This document shows, one piece after another, positions 1 to 6,902 of a stretch of 64,000 nt of DNA. Under the pieces are notes generated by a model. That model was not told the origin of the DNA. It made no database searches and saw only the letters and a program-made list of their open reading frames with translations. The position numbers and the translations under genes are program-made. The stretch comes from an uncultured Eubacteriales bacterium (lineage in GTDB: Bacteria > Bacillota > Clostridia > Oscillospirales > Acutalibacteraceae). Position 1 is the stretch's first letter. Each line of letters begins with the position of its first letter. Location of the stretch: contig CAKSGV010000007.1 of the NCBI GenBank assembly GCA_934454845.1, positions 14,490-78,489 of the forward strand, written 5' to 3'.

Positions 1-728
1 TACTTAGAGATTGTTTCAAGTAAATGATAATTAGGAGCATATTGTCTTGAATTATACGGTGGGTCTAAATATAAAATGTCGCCGTTTAATTCTTCAATAA
101 GCTTATTTGAATCTTTGTTATAGCTTTTATTTTTTTGCTTGTTATCAATAACATCAAGTCTTGCCATCTCCAAATCATTAAAGGTGCGTTTATCCCAATG
201 TTTAAGATAAGCTCCATATGTTCCTGTAATATTTGAAATAGAGGGGACACCCTCGATCAGTCCAGCAAGCAAATAGTAATACTCTAATTCGGTAAGCAGT
301 TTTTCCTTTCTCCATGCTTCAATTGTATTTCGTATAAAATCAATTCTCGCAGCATTTTTGTTTGACACATACATCCTTTCGCAATCATCGTGCGGAGTAT
401 AATTTTTAGTTATAAAATAATTATCATCATTATAATTCAATATCTGTATTTGGGTTTCTTCTAAAAATTTAAAAGGGTCTCCTATACCTATATTTTTTAG
501 CTTTGAAAATGATGGTTTCGTATTATTTTCAATCGTTGCTTTTTGTATTACATATGAAAAATACAAGACATCATTTGAATGTACTTCATATTTGGGTTTA
601 AAATAACGAGCAACAGCTCCTGTTCCCGAAAAAATATCACAAAATATTTTTTCGTTTCCTGTTGTGTTTTCGGATATAACCATATCAATATTTTTTAACA
701 AGTTTATTTTACTTCCTATAAATCTCAT
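1..728 (-). CDS. D12-class N6-adenine DNA methyltransferase (3' end off window)
   Basis: The reverse strand encodes a protein starting MRFIGSKINLL at 728 and running open to base 1, so at least 242 residues are visible and the C-terminus is outside the window. An SAM-binding motif FCDIFSGTGAVARYF is near residue 30, and the catalytic DPPY motif (LYLDPPYNSRQYAPNYH) is near residue 220. This order, FxGxG first and DPPY late, fits the D12 class that transfers a methyl group to N6 of adenine in DNA. An AGAGG ribosome site precedes the ATG, and a strong promoter lies at 767-795. No restriction enzyme is visible beside it, so it may be solitary or its partner may lie to the left. Next to a serine recombinase it is probably cargo of a mobile element (inference). 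The recognition site cannot be read from the sequence. Confidence 0.85.
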   Translation of the reverse strand, partial: MRFIGSKINLLKNIDMVISENTTGNEKIFCDIFSGTGAVARYFKPKYEVHSNDVLYFSYVIQKATIENNTKPSFSKLKNIGIGDPFKFLEETQIQILNYNDDNYFITKNYTPHDDCERMYVSNKNAARIDFIRNTIEAWRKEKLLTELEYYYLLAGLIEGVPSISNITGTYGAYLKHWDKRTFNDLEMARLDVIDNKQKNKSYNKDSNKLIEELNGDILYLDPPYNSRQYAPNYHLLETISK

Positions 729-766
729 AATCACGCCTCTTACATCCCGAAACATCCTTGTATTAA

Positions 767-795
767 ATTATAACATTTACTTTTCCAAAAGTCAA
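767..795 (-). promoter_or_regulatory. Promoter of the DNA methyltransferase
   Basis: On the reverse strand TTGACT (790-795) and TATAAT (767-772) are separated by 17 bases, a near-consensus housekeeping promoter. Its start point would lie about 30 bases upstream of the methyltransferase ATG at 728. Confidence 0.75.
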
Positions 796-1036
796 TGAAA
801 ATAAAAAAATATATTAAGTTTATACAAAAAATTTGGCAAAAATACTTTTTCGACCGTAGTAATGACAAAGATAAAATTAAAAAATTTTCTATACATGGTT
901 GCTTTTTCAGCATTATATTTGTTACTTATATGAGGAGTAAAATAAGATAAAGAATTTTTAATTTTGAAGTTGCCGGAATAGTATTTTCTGCACTACCTAT
1001 ATAGAGAGAAAAATTGAAAATTTTTATCAAAAAGGG

Positions 1037-1175
1037 TTTGGGAATATCCCAAAAATCCAAAATCAAATTTGCCGTGTGTGGCTGCACACGCTTTGCTTGC
1101 TATTCCACAAGAATGGCAGGCAAAACAAATTTGATTTTTGGTGAGTGGGTACTCACTCGCTTTGCTTGCTACTCT
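1037..1175. repeat. Nested inverted repeats and an imperfect direct repeat
   Basis: The spacer 729-1215 (487 bases) holds no convincing gene but is structured. Bases 1037-1053 form TTTGGGA-ATA-TCCCAAA. Bases 1057-1071 (CCAAAATCAAATTTG) pair with 1126-1141 with one bulged base. Inside and after that lie two similar units: each has a short dyad (CGTGTG...CACACG at 1073-1090; GTGAGT...ACTCAC at 1141-1156) followed by CGCTTTGCTTGCTA and then TTC or CTC. Such hairpin-direct-repeat units near a recombinase suggest an element end or a leader RNA of the downstream genes. I do not recognise a named family. Confidence 0.6.
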
Positions 1176-1215
1176 CAAAAATTACTTATTATCACGAAAG
1201 AAAGGTGTTTTGAAA

Positions 1216-1413
1216 ATGAATAATGATAACAAATTTAAAGTGTCAATCCAAAGTGTGTTAGATTATGAATTGCCCGATATTGTGGTTAAACTTGAGGATT
1301 GCAAAACCGAATATATCTTTACCGGAACATACGAAGGCAACAGAGCAATTTCAGCAAAACTATTAAAACTTATCGAAAACGACAAAACTTTTACGGAAGG
1401 GGCTGACAAATAA
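1216..1413 (+). CDS. Small protein upstream of recombinase (TnpW-like?)
   Basis: The reading frame is open further upstream, but the ATG at 1216 is preferred. It follows a GAAAGGTG-type ribosome site and excludes a stretch that merely translates the repeats at 1073-1175. The result is a 65-residue soluble protein (MNNDNKFKVSIQ...) with no membrane segment. The C-terminal half (YIFTGTYEGNRAISAKLLKLIEND) is loosely reminiscent of the TnpW family, small proteins encoded near large serine recombinases in Firmicutes transposons; that assignment is a guess. The 75-base gap to the recombinase and the shared direction suggest co-transcription. Function unknown. Confidence 0.6.
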   Translation: MNNDNKFKVSIQSVLDYELPDIVVKLEDCKTEYIFTGTYEGNRAISAKLLKLIENDKTFTEGADK

Positions 1414-1488
1414 GAAAATGAGCGTTAAAATAATGCAAGCAATTCTGTTATGGCAGACTGTCCAAACGAAAAGGAGGATAAAAATTTT

Positions 1489-3114
1489 ATGAGACAGTCT
1501 GAAAAATTTACAATTCTATATTGCCGCTTGAGCCGAGATGATGAACTTCAAGGCGACAGCAACAGTATTGTAAATCAAAAAAATATTTTAAGCAAATACG
1601 CAAAGGAAAACGGCTTTAAAAACTTGCGGTTTATAGTTGATGACGGTTATTCGGGAACTAATTTTCAAAGACCCGGCTGGAATGAATTATTGGAACTTAT
1701 TGAGAACAACAAAGTCGAAACAATTATTGTAAAAGATATGTCAAGACTTGGGCGTGATTATCTGAAAGCCGGGTTTTATACAGAGGTAATGTTTGTCGAG
1801 AAAAATATCCGTTTTATTGCTATCAACAATGGCATTGACAGTTCAAATCAAACTGACAGTGATTTCACTCCGTTTTTGAATATCATAAACGAATGGTATG
1901 CAAAGGACACAAGCAAAAAAATCAGAGCCGTTATGAAAGCAAAAGGCGAATCGGGAAAGTATTTGACAACCAGACCGCCGTTTGGATATACGAAAAGTCC
2001 CGATGACAAAACAAAATGGATTGTTGATGATGAGGCTGCACGGGTTGTCAAAATGATTTTTGATTTATGTCTTGAAGGCTACGGAACAACTCAAATCGCA
2101 CGAATACTGAAAGACAAAAAAGTATTAACGCCGTTTTCATATTGGAACACTAAAGGACAAGTATTTAAGTGCTCAGAAAATCCGTATAATTGGTCTGCAG
2201 ATACCATTGCGGGAATTATTGACAAAAAAGAATACTTGGGGCATACGGTAAATTTCAAAACCTATAAGCAGTCATACAAAAGCAAAAAGAAAATGTATAA
2301 CCCCGAAGAAAAGCAGCTTATATTTGAAAACACGCACGAAGCAATTATTGATGCCGATACTTGGGAAAAAGTGCAGGAACTGAGAAAGAACAAATGCAGA
2401 CCGTCAAAAACAGGCAAAACAAATATGTTTTCCGGCATTGCCTATTGTGCCGATTGCGGACAAAAATTATATTACTGCACAAGCAATTATTTTGAAAGCC
2501 GTCAAGACCATTTTGTGTGTTCAACTTCACGAAAAGGCAAGGAATATTGTTTAACTCATTTTATTCGTGCCGTTGTCCTTGAAAAAGGCGTGCTTGCACA
2601 TTTGAAATATGTGATTGGATATGTTTCAGCCTATGAAAAACAATTTCGAGAAATCATGGGTGCAAGGCAAAAAGCAGAGGTCAAAAAAGAAATATCCTCA
2701 AAGAAAAAACTGCTTTTAAAATGCGAAAATCGTATCAGCGAATTGGACAGGCTTTTCAAAAACATTTATGAGGACAAAACCAATGGAGTTTTGAGCGAAA
2801 ACAGATTTCAAATGCTTGCGGACGATTACGAAAAAGAACAACAGGAGTTGGAATTAAAAATTGTTTCTCTGTCGGCAGAAATATCAGATACCGAACAACA
2901 AAGCGACAATTTGAAACGGTTTATTTCAAAGATACATAAATATCTTGATTTGCAGGAATTAACCCCCACAGTTTTAAATGATATGGTAAAGCGAGTGTAT
3001 GTTCACGCACCGCAAACCGTTGACGGAAAACGCACACAACAGATTGATATTTGCTATGATTTGGTCGGAATATTGCCGATGTCATTACTTAACAAAAACG
3101 ACGAAACGGCATAG
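1489..3114 (+). CDS. Large serine recombinase with DUF4368
   Basis: This 541-residue site-specific recombinase probably excises and integrates the surrounding element by serine chemistry. The N-terminal resolvase domain starts with YCRLSRDDE, with Ser15 as the likely nucleophile, and contains DDGYSGTNFQRPGW and VKDMSRLGRDY. A Recombinase domain follows at about 165-280 (RPPFGYTKSPDDKTKW...). A zinc ribbon with CADCG and later CSTS...C lies near 318-352, then a coiled coil at about 390-460, and a DUF4368 segment (LQELTPTVLNDMVKRVYVHA) near the end. Size and order match TndX/TnpX-type enzymes. I chose ATG 1489 because AAGGAGG sits 9 bases upstream; an in-frame ATG 39 bases earlier has no such site. 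The gene appears intact. Confidence 0.93.
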   Translation: MRQSEKFTILYCRLSRDDELQGDSNSIVNQKNILSKYAKENGFKNLRFIVDDGYSGTNFQRPGWNELLELIENNKVETIIVKDMSRLGRDYLKAGFYTEVMFVEKNIRFIAINNGIDSSNQTDSDFTPFLNIINEWYAKDTSKKIRAVMKAKGESGKYLTTRPPFGYTKSPDDKTKWIVDDEAARVVKMIFDLCLEGYGTTQIARILKDKKVLTPFSYWNTKGQVFKCSENPYNWSADTIAGIIDKKEYLGHTVNFKTYKQSYKSKKKMYNPEEKQLIFENTHEAIIDADTWEKVQELRKNKCRPSKTGKTNMFSGIAYCADCGQKLYYCTSNYFESRQDHFVCSTSRKGKEYCLTHFIRAVVLEKGVLAHLKYVIGYVSAYEKQFREIMGARQKAEVKKEISSKKKLLLKCENRISELDRLFKNIYEDKTNGVLSENRFQMLADDYEKEQQELELKIVSLSAEISDTEQQSDNLKRFISKIHKYLDLQELTPTVLNDMVKRVYVHAPQTVDGKRTQQIDICYDLVGILPMSLLNKNDETA

Positions 3115-3132
3115 AATAAACTATGCCGTTTC
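3103..3132 (+). terminator. Hairpin across the recombinase stop codon
   Basis: A perfect 12-base inverted repeat, GAAACGGCATAG and CTATGCCGTTTC, with a 6-base loop spans the recombinase stop codon. It lacks a clean U-tract, so it may be a weak terminator, an RNA-stability hairpin, or part of the element end. Confidence 0.55.
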
Positions 3133-3181
3133 ATCGAAAACAATGTTACTGTTTTATTGAGGGCACCCTTTCAGCTCTTTT

Positions 3182-3730
3182 TTATTCTGTTATGTTTTCT
3201 ATAAAAAGTGAATAGATCTTAGCGGGATTGTCTAAAAATTTCTCTTTGATTATCTTTGCCTGATCCTCGTCGGTTATCTGTAAAGTTACGGAGAAAAATG
3301 GAATATTTCTGTCTAAGATCGAGCAGGTATAATATAATTTTCCATTTTCCTTTTTAAGCTCAAAGCTTGTGTCTTTAGCGTTTTTAAATCTTGAAAGCAT
3401 TTTAATAGCCGCTGCATAAGCCCTGTCTTTTACCGAATAAGAAATCGAAGTCTTTAAGGTTTCGGCGGTGTTTTTGCCGGATTCCGTTATTATATATGTA
3501 TCTTCTTTTTCGTCGTACTGCTCGATCTGTCCGTTTCTCGCCAATGTTACTATAGCGTCGCTTACCTCAAAGGCGTTTGCAATTCCCTCATAATGCAGAA
3601 GATTTGCAAGCATATTTGCAGGTATCGGCTCGTTGATAGTAGCAAGAAGATAGCATATAAGAATCTTTATATCAGTAGTGTTAAAAAGTCCGCCGAGTTT
3701 TACCCCGGCTCCGGAAGCATTGTTTTCCAA
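3182..3730 (-). CDS. DUF4364 family protein
   Basis: A 182-residue protein matching the DUF4364 family of Clostridia. The first half (about 20-90) looks like a winged helix (IKILICYLLATINEPIPANMLANLLHYEGIANAFEVSDAIVTLARNGQ, quoted in part), so a transcription-regulator role is plausible. The second half resembles an alpha/beta domain. No membrane segment is seen. It lies downstream of the small membrane-protein gene at 3805-4095 on the same strand with a 74-base gap, so the two may share a transcript. Biological role unknown. Confidence 0.8.
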   Translation of the reverse strand: MENNASGAGVKLGGLFNTTDIKILICYLLATINEPIPANMLANLLHYEGIANAFEVSDAIVTLARNGQIEQYDEKEDTYIITESGKNTAETLKTSISYSVKDRAYAAAIKMLSRFKNAKDTSFELKKENGKLYYTCSILDRNIPFFSVTLQITDEDQAKIIKEKFLDNPAKIYSLFIENITE

Positions 3731-3804
3731 TTACGATTACTCCTTATATTATATTACATTTATATATTATAAGGAATTTTTTTGATTCTTTCAAGTGTTT
3801 ATTA

Positions 3805-4095
3805 TTATCCGTCGTAATTTTCTATAAATTTTTCAGCCTCTTCGGGATTTTTTATAATGATACCGTTTTCAAGATCAGCTCTATCTTTTAACGGGAGAGT
3901 GTCAAAAACTATTTCGTTATACGTAAGGATCACTTTTTCGTTTTCAGTAAGAACAACTTTATTTCCGATTTCCTTCAAAACATACTTTTTTTGATCAGTC
4001 TTGCTTTCTTTTTCAAGCAAAATTGCACAGGAAAGAGAAAAAAAGGCAATCATAACTATTGTTATAAATAAAAAATAAAACTTTTTACCTACCAT
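3805..4095 (-). CDS. Small membrane-anchored protein, BofC-C-terminal-like
   Basis: A protein of about 96 residues with one N-terminal membrane segment (FYFLFITIVMIAFFSLSCAIL) and an extracytoplasmic tail. The tail pattern YVLKE...VVLTENE...FDTLPLKDRADLENGI resembles short clostridial proteins annotated as having a BofC C-terminal-like domain; this is from memory of the pattern and uncertain. I chose ATG 4095 because GGTGAT lies just upstream; a TTG at 4122 would add nine residues but has no good ribosome site. The gene is divergent from the class A PBP, so a cell-envelope role is possible. Confidence 0.65.
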   Translation of the reverse strand: MVGKKFYFLFITIVMIAFFSLSCAILLEKESKTDQKKYVLKEIGNKVVLTENEKVILTYNEIVFDTLPLKDRADLENGIIIKNPEEAEKFIENYDG

Positions 4096-4144
4096 TTTTA
4101 TCACCGAAATTATTTTGCGCAATTTTTAAAAAGTTTATACACTA

Positions 4145-4173
4145 TTGAAAAAACAGTAAAAATATGGTACACT
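4145..4173 (+). promoter_or_regulatory. Promoter of the first class A PBP
   Basis: TTGAAA (4145-4150), a 17-base spacer and TACACT (4168-4173). It is followed by AAAGGAG at 4191-4197, 11 bases before the ATG at 4209. Confidence 0.6.
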
Positions 4174-4208
4174 AGCTGTGTATATTTTTTAAAGGAGCAT
4201 TTAAATAA

Positions 4209-6473
4209 ATGAGTGATAAGGATTTTTTCAGCTACAGCTCTTTCGGAGAAGAGAATAATAATGAAAATAAATCACTTGATCTTAACAGCTTTTCAACGGA
4301 AGAACCGGAGCCCGAGAAAAAAGGTAAATTCAATTTTTTTAAGAAGAAATCCAAAAAAGAAATAATTAAAACTGTCATCACCGTTTGTCTGATTGCAGTT
4401 ATTTCAGTCAGCCTTTTAATAGGCGGATTTGTTGCTTATGTTTTTACCACGGTTGACGGTAAGATAGACCAGGATCTCAATGATTTGAAACTTAATTTCA
4501 CTACCACTGTTTATGCTAAGGATGGAAGCGGGAATTGGCAGGAATATCAGCGCCTGCACGGCGAGTTTAATAGAATTTGGGTGTCTTATAACCAAGAATC
4601 CGCTCAGGCGGAGGATAAAGAATATACGGGTATTCCGCAAAACCTCGTAAATGCTTTCGTTGCTATAGAGGACAAGCGATTTTTCTCTCACCCCGGTGTT
4701 GACTGGAAGCGCACGACCAAGGCTTTCCTTAATATGGCGCTCCATTCTTCCACAAGTTACGGCGGATCGACTATCACTCAGCAACTTGTTAAAAATATAA
4801 TGAGCGATAATGAGAAAACCGCCAGCAGAAAAATAAGAGAAATTATGCGAGCAAGGTATGTTGAAAGTACCTATTCCAAAGAAACTATTATGGAATGTTA
4901 CTTAAATACCATTGCACTCGGTCACGGAATGTACGGCGTAGAGGTCGCCTCTAACTATTATTTCGGAAAATCCGTTAAGGATCTTTCTGTTTTAGAGTGC
5001 GCAACGCTCGCGTCTATCACAAAAAGCCCCTCAACTTATTCGCCTGACGATAATCCCGAGAATAATAAACAGCGCAGGGAAGTCGTGCTTAAAGAAATGC
5101 TTAAGCAGGACTATATAACCGAGAAAGAATACGAAGAGGCGCTTAAGGAAGATGTTAAAATAGTAGCCTCAAAAGAGGCTATAAGCGAATCTGATGTAAA
5201 TTCATATTATGTTGAGGCGCTTATAAGAGAAATTGCAACCGATCTTTCTAAAGAACTTGACTGCACCGTTGAAGAGGCTACAACTAAATTTTACAACGGC
5301 GGATATAAGGTCTACTCGAATCTTGATATGCGTATTCAAAACAGTATTGACAGCGTGTTCACAGATACCTCATATGCATTAAAAGGAAAAGACGGACAGA
5401 CTTTGCAGGGTTCTTTTACGATTATAGATTATAAGGGTAACGTCGTAGGTCTTTCGGGCGGTATCGGCAAGAAAACCACAAACCTCGGTAGTAAAGGTCT
5501 TAACCGTGCGACAGACGCCAAGCGCCAGCCGGGTTCAACTATGAAGCCTATCGCGGCGTATGCTCCCGCTTTGGAAAACGGTCTTATAACCTATTCGACA
5601 ATGCTTGAAGATAAAGCAACAGCTTATAATAATGGCTGGATTCCTAAAAACTGGTATAATTATTACAGCGGCAAAACAACCGTTAAATTTGCGCTTGAAA
5701 GATCAATGAATACAATACCTGTATATCTTGTAAATAAGCTTACTCCTCAGGTGTGCTATGATTTTCTCACGCAAAAGCTCGGTATAACAACACTCAATGC
5801 CCCTGATGATATAAACTTATCTCCTCTCGGAATGGGCGGTACAAACGGCGGTATAAATACCTATGAGTCCGCCGCGGCATTCGCCGTGTTCGGAAATAAG
5901 GGACTTTATTATAAACCGACTTTTTATACTAAGGTCTGCGATCAGTACGGCGAAGTGATCCTCGAAAAGAAAGTTAAGCCCACCGTTGCGATCGGTGAAG
6001 ATACCGCAACGATTATGAATAAGCTTCTTCAGAATGTCGTTTACGGCGCGCAGGGAACAGGCGCGCAGGCGAAGAATTATATCAAGAATATGAAATTTTA
6101 CGCAAAAACAGGTACTACCAATGATCAGAACGACCTTTGGTTTGTCGGCGGAACGCCTTATTATGTCGCCTCATGCTGGTGCGGTTACGATAAGCAGCAG
6201 GGCATATCCACAAGCACGATAGCTCTGAGAATGTGGGGAGCGGTAATGCAAAAAGTACACGAGGGCCTCGAGCCTAAGGAATTTACGGACAGCACCTATG
6301 TTCATAAGCGCTATTACTGCACTTCCACCGGCTTGCTCGCAACGAATGCCTGCCCCTCAAAGGATATAGGATATTATACGGATAATAATTCCCCCGAGGC
6401 ATGCACGACCCACGGCGGAGAACTGCTAGACGCTCCTCAGCCCGAAAAAACGGAAGAAACTAAAACTGAATAA
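4209..6473 (+). CDS. Class A penicillin-binding protein (bifunctional PBP1A type)
   Basis: A 754-residue membrane enzyme that polymerises glycan strands and cross-links peptidoglycan peptides outside the cell. A charged cytoplasmic tail of about 50 residues precedes one membrane segment (about 53-79). The GT51 glycosyltransferase domain shows AIEDKRFFSHPGVDW with Glu154 as likely catalytic acid, GGSTITQQLVKN, and RKIREIMRARYVES. The transpeptidase domain has the SxxK motif Ser443-Thr-Met-Lys446, SMN at 499-501 and KTGT at 633-636, all intact. The C-terminus carries a short Cys-containing, acidic tail. It stands alone between a promoter and a terminator. A second, closely similar enzyme is encoded at 13620-15881. 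Confidence 0.95.
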   Translation: MSDKDFFSYSSFGEENNNENKSLDLNSFSTEEPEPEKKGKFNFFKKKSKKEIIKTVITVCLIAVISVSLLIGGFVAYVFTTVDGKIDQDLNDLKLNFTTTVYAKDGSGNWQEYQRLHGEFNRIWVSYNQESAQAEDKEYTGIPQNLVNAFVAIEDKRFFSHPGVDWKRTTKAFLNMALHSSTSYGGSTITQQLVKNIMSDNEKTASRKIREIMRARYVESTYSKETIMECYLNTIALGHGMYGVEVASNYYFGKSVKDLSVLECATLASITKSPSTYSPDDNPENNKQRREVVLKEMLKQDYITEKEYEEALKEDVKIVASKEAISESDVNSYYVEALIREIATDLSKELDCTVEEATTKFYNGGYKVYSNLDMRIQNSIDSVFTDTSYALKGKDGQTLQGSFTIIDYKGNVVGLSGGIGKKTTNLGSKGLNRATDAKRQPGSTMKPIAAYAPALENGLITYSTMLEDKATAYNNGWIPKNWYNYYSGKTTVKFALERSMNTIPVYLVNKLTPQVCYDFLTQKLGITTLNAPDDINLSPLGMGGTNGGINTYESAAAFAVFGNKGLYYKPTFYTKVCDQYGEVILEKKVKPTVAIGEDTATIMNKLLQNVVYGAQGTGAQAKNYIKNMKFYAKTGTTNDQNDLWFVGGTPYYVASCWCGYDKQQGISTSTIALRMWGAVMQKVHEGLEPKEFTDSTYVHKRYYCTSTGLLATNACPSKDIGYYTDNNSPEACTTHGGELLDAPQPEKTEETKTE

Positions 6474-6489
6474 AAAGGTAAAATTAAAC

Positions 6490-6528
6490 CCCCGTAAGTT
6501 ATGTAGATTCGTAACTTACGGGGTTTTT
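6490..6528 (+). terminator. Terminator after the first PBP
   Basis: CCCCGTAAGTTA (6490-6501) pairs with TAACTTACGGGG (6512-6523), followed by TTTTTG. It also sits just past the end of the convergent XRE gene. Confidence 0.88.
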
Positions 6529-6536
6529 GTATTTAT

Positions 6537-6794
6537 TCAAATGTTTTTATTATCGGCAGATAATAATTCGGAAATTTCCACATTTAAAGCACGCGCAAAA
6601 ATCACTAAATCAATGTCAGTAACAAACCTTTCGCCGTTTTCAACCCGACGGATAAAATAGTGGTCAACATCGTAACCGAGAAGCTGCATTTTTGTAGCAA
6701 GTTTTCGCTGAGAAATACCTTTAGATAGCCTGATTTCGGCAATTTTTTTGCCGGTAATGTTATTCGTTCCGTCAGAGGCTTTTATTTTAAACAT
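6537..6794 (-). CDS. XRE-family helix-turn-helix regulator
   Basis: An 85-residue DNA-binding protein. Residues about 14-75 form a Cro/C1-type helix-turn-helix domain (GKKIAEIRLSKGISQRKLA, then YFIRRVENGERFVTDIDLVIFARALNV). There is no ligand-binding or dimerisation extension, so it is a single-domain regulator. A GAGGAA ribosome site precedes the ATG. It is divergently placed from the collagen-like gene with a 108-base gap holding a perfect dyad (6858-6876), the obvious candidate operator. That it controls the surface protein and itself is inference from position. Confidence 0.85.
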   Translation of the reverse strand: MFKIKASDGTNNITGKKIAEIRLSKGISQRKLATKMQLLGYDVDHYFIRRVENGERFVTDIDLVIFARALNVEISELLSADNKNI

Positions 6795-6817
6795 AAAAAT
6801 TCCTCATTTATTTTCAG

Positions 6818-6846
6818 TTGATATTTTCTTTATTATATGCTATAAT
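6818..6846 (+). promoter_or_regulatory. Promoter of the collagen-like gene
   Basis: TTGATA (6818-6823), exactly 17 bases, then TATAAT (6841-6846). This is a strong housekeeping promoter whose start point falls at about 6853, just before the dyad. Confidence 0.8.
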
Positions 6847-6857
6847 CAAAAAAACTG

Positions 6858-6876
6858 TGGTGAATAGTGTTCACCA
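6858..6876. promoter_or_regulatory. Perfect dyad, candidate operator for the XRE regulator
   Basis: TGGTGAATAGTGTTCACCA has 7-base arms (TGGTGAA / TTCACCA) around a 5-base centre and lies 12 bases downstream of the -10 box. A repressor bound here would block promoter clearance. Small XRE regulators commonly bind dyads of this size. Confidence 0.6.
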
Positions 6877-6902
6877 ATATATAAGCGAAACGAGGAATTT
6901 AG

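Noticed and set aside
1138..1215. N-terminal extension of the small protein upstream of the recombinase
   Set aside because: It only translates the hairpin repeats, has no ribosome site, and a better start with a ribosome site exists at 1216.
3115..3181. Exact attachment site of the integrative element
   Set aside because: Only one possible end is in the window and no matching short repeat could be confirmed, so the boundary was not called.
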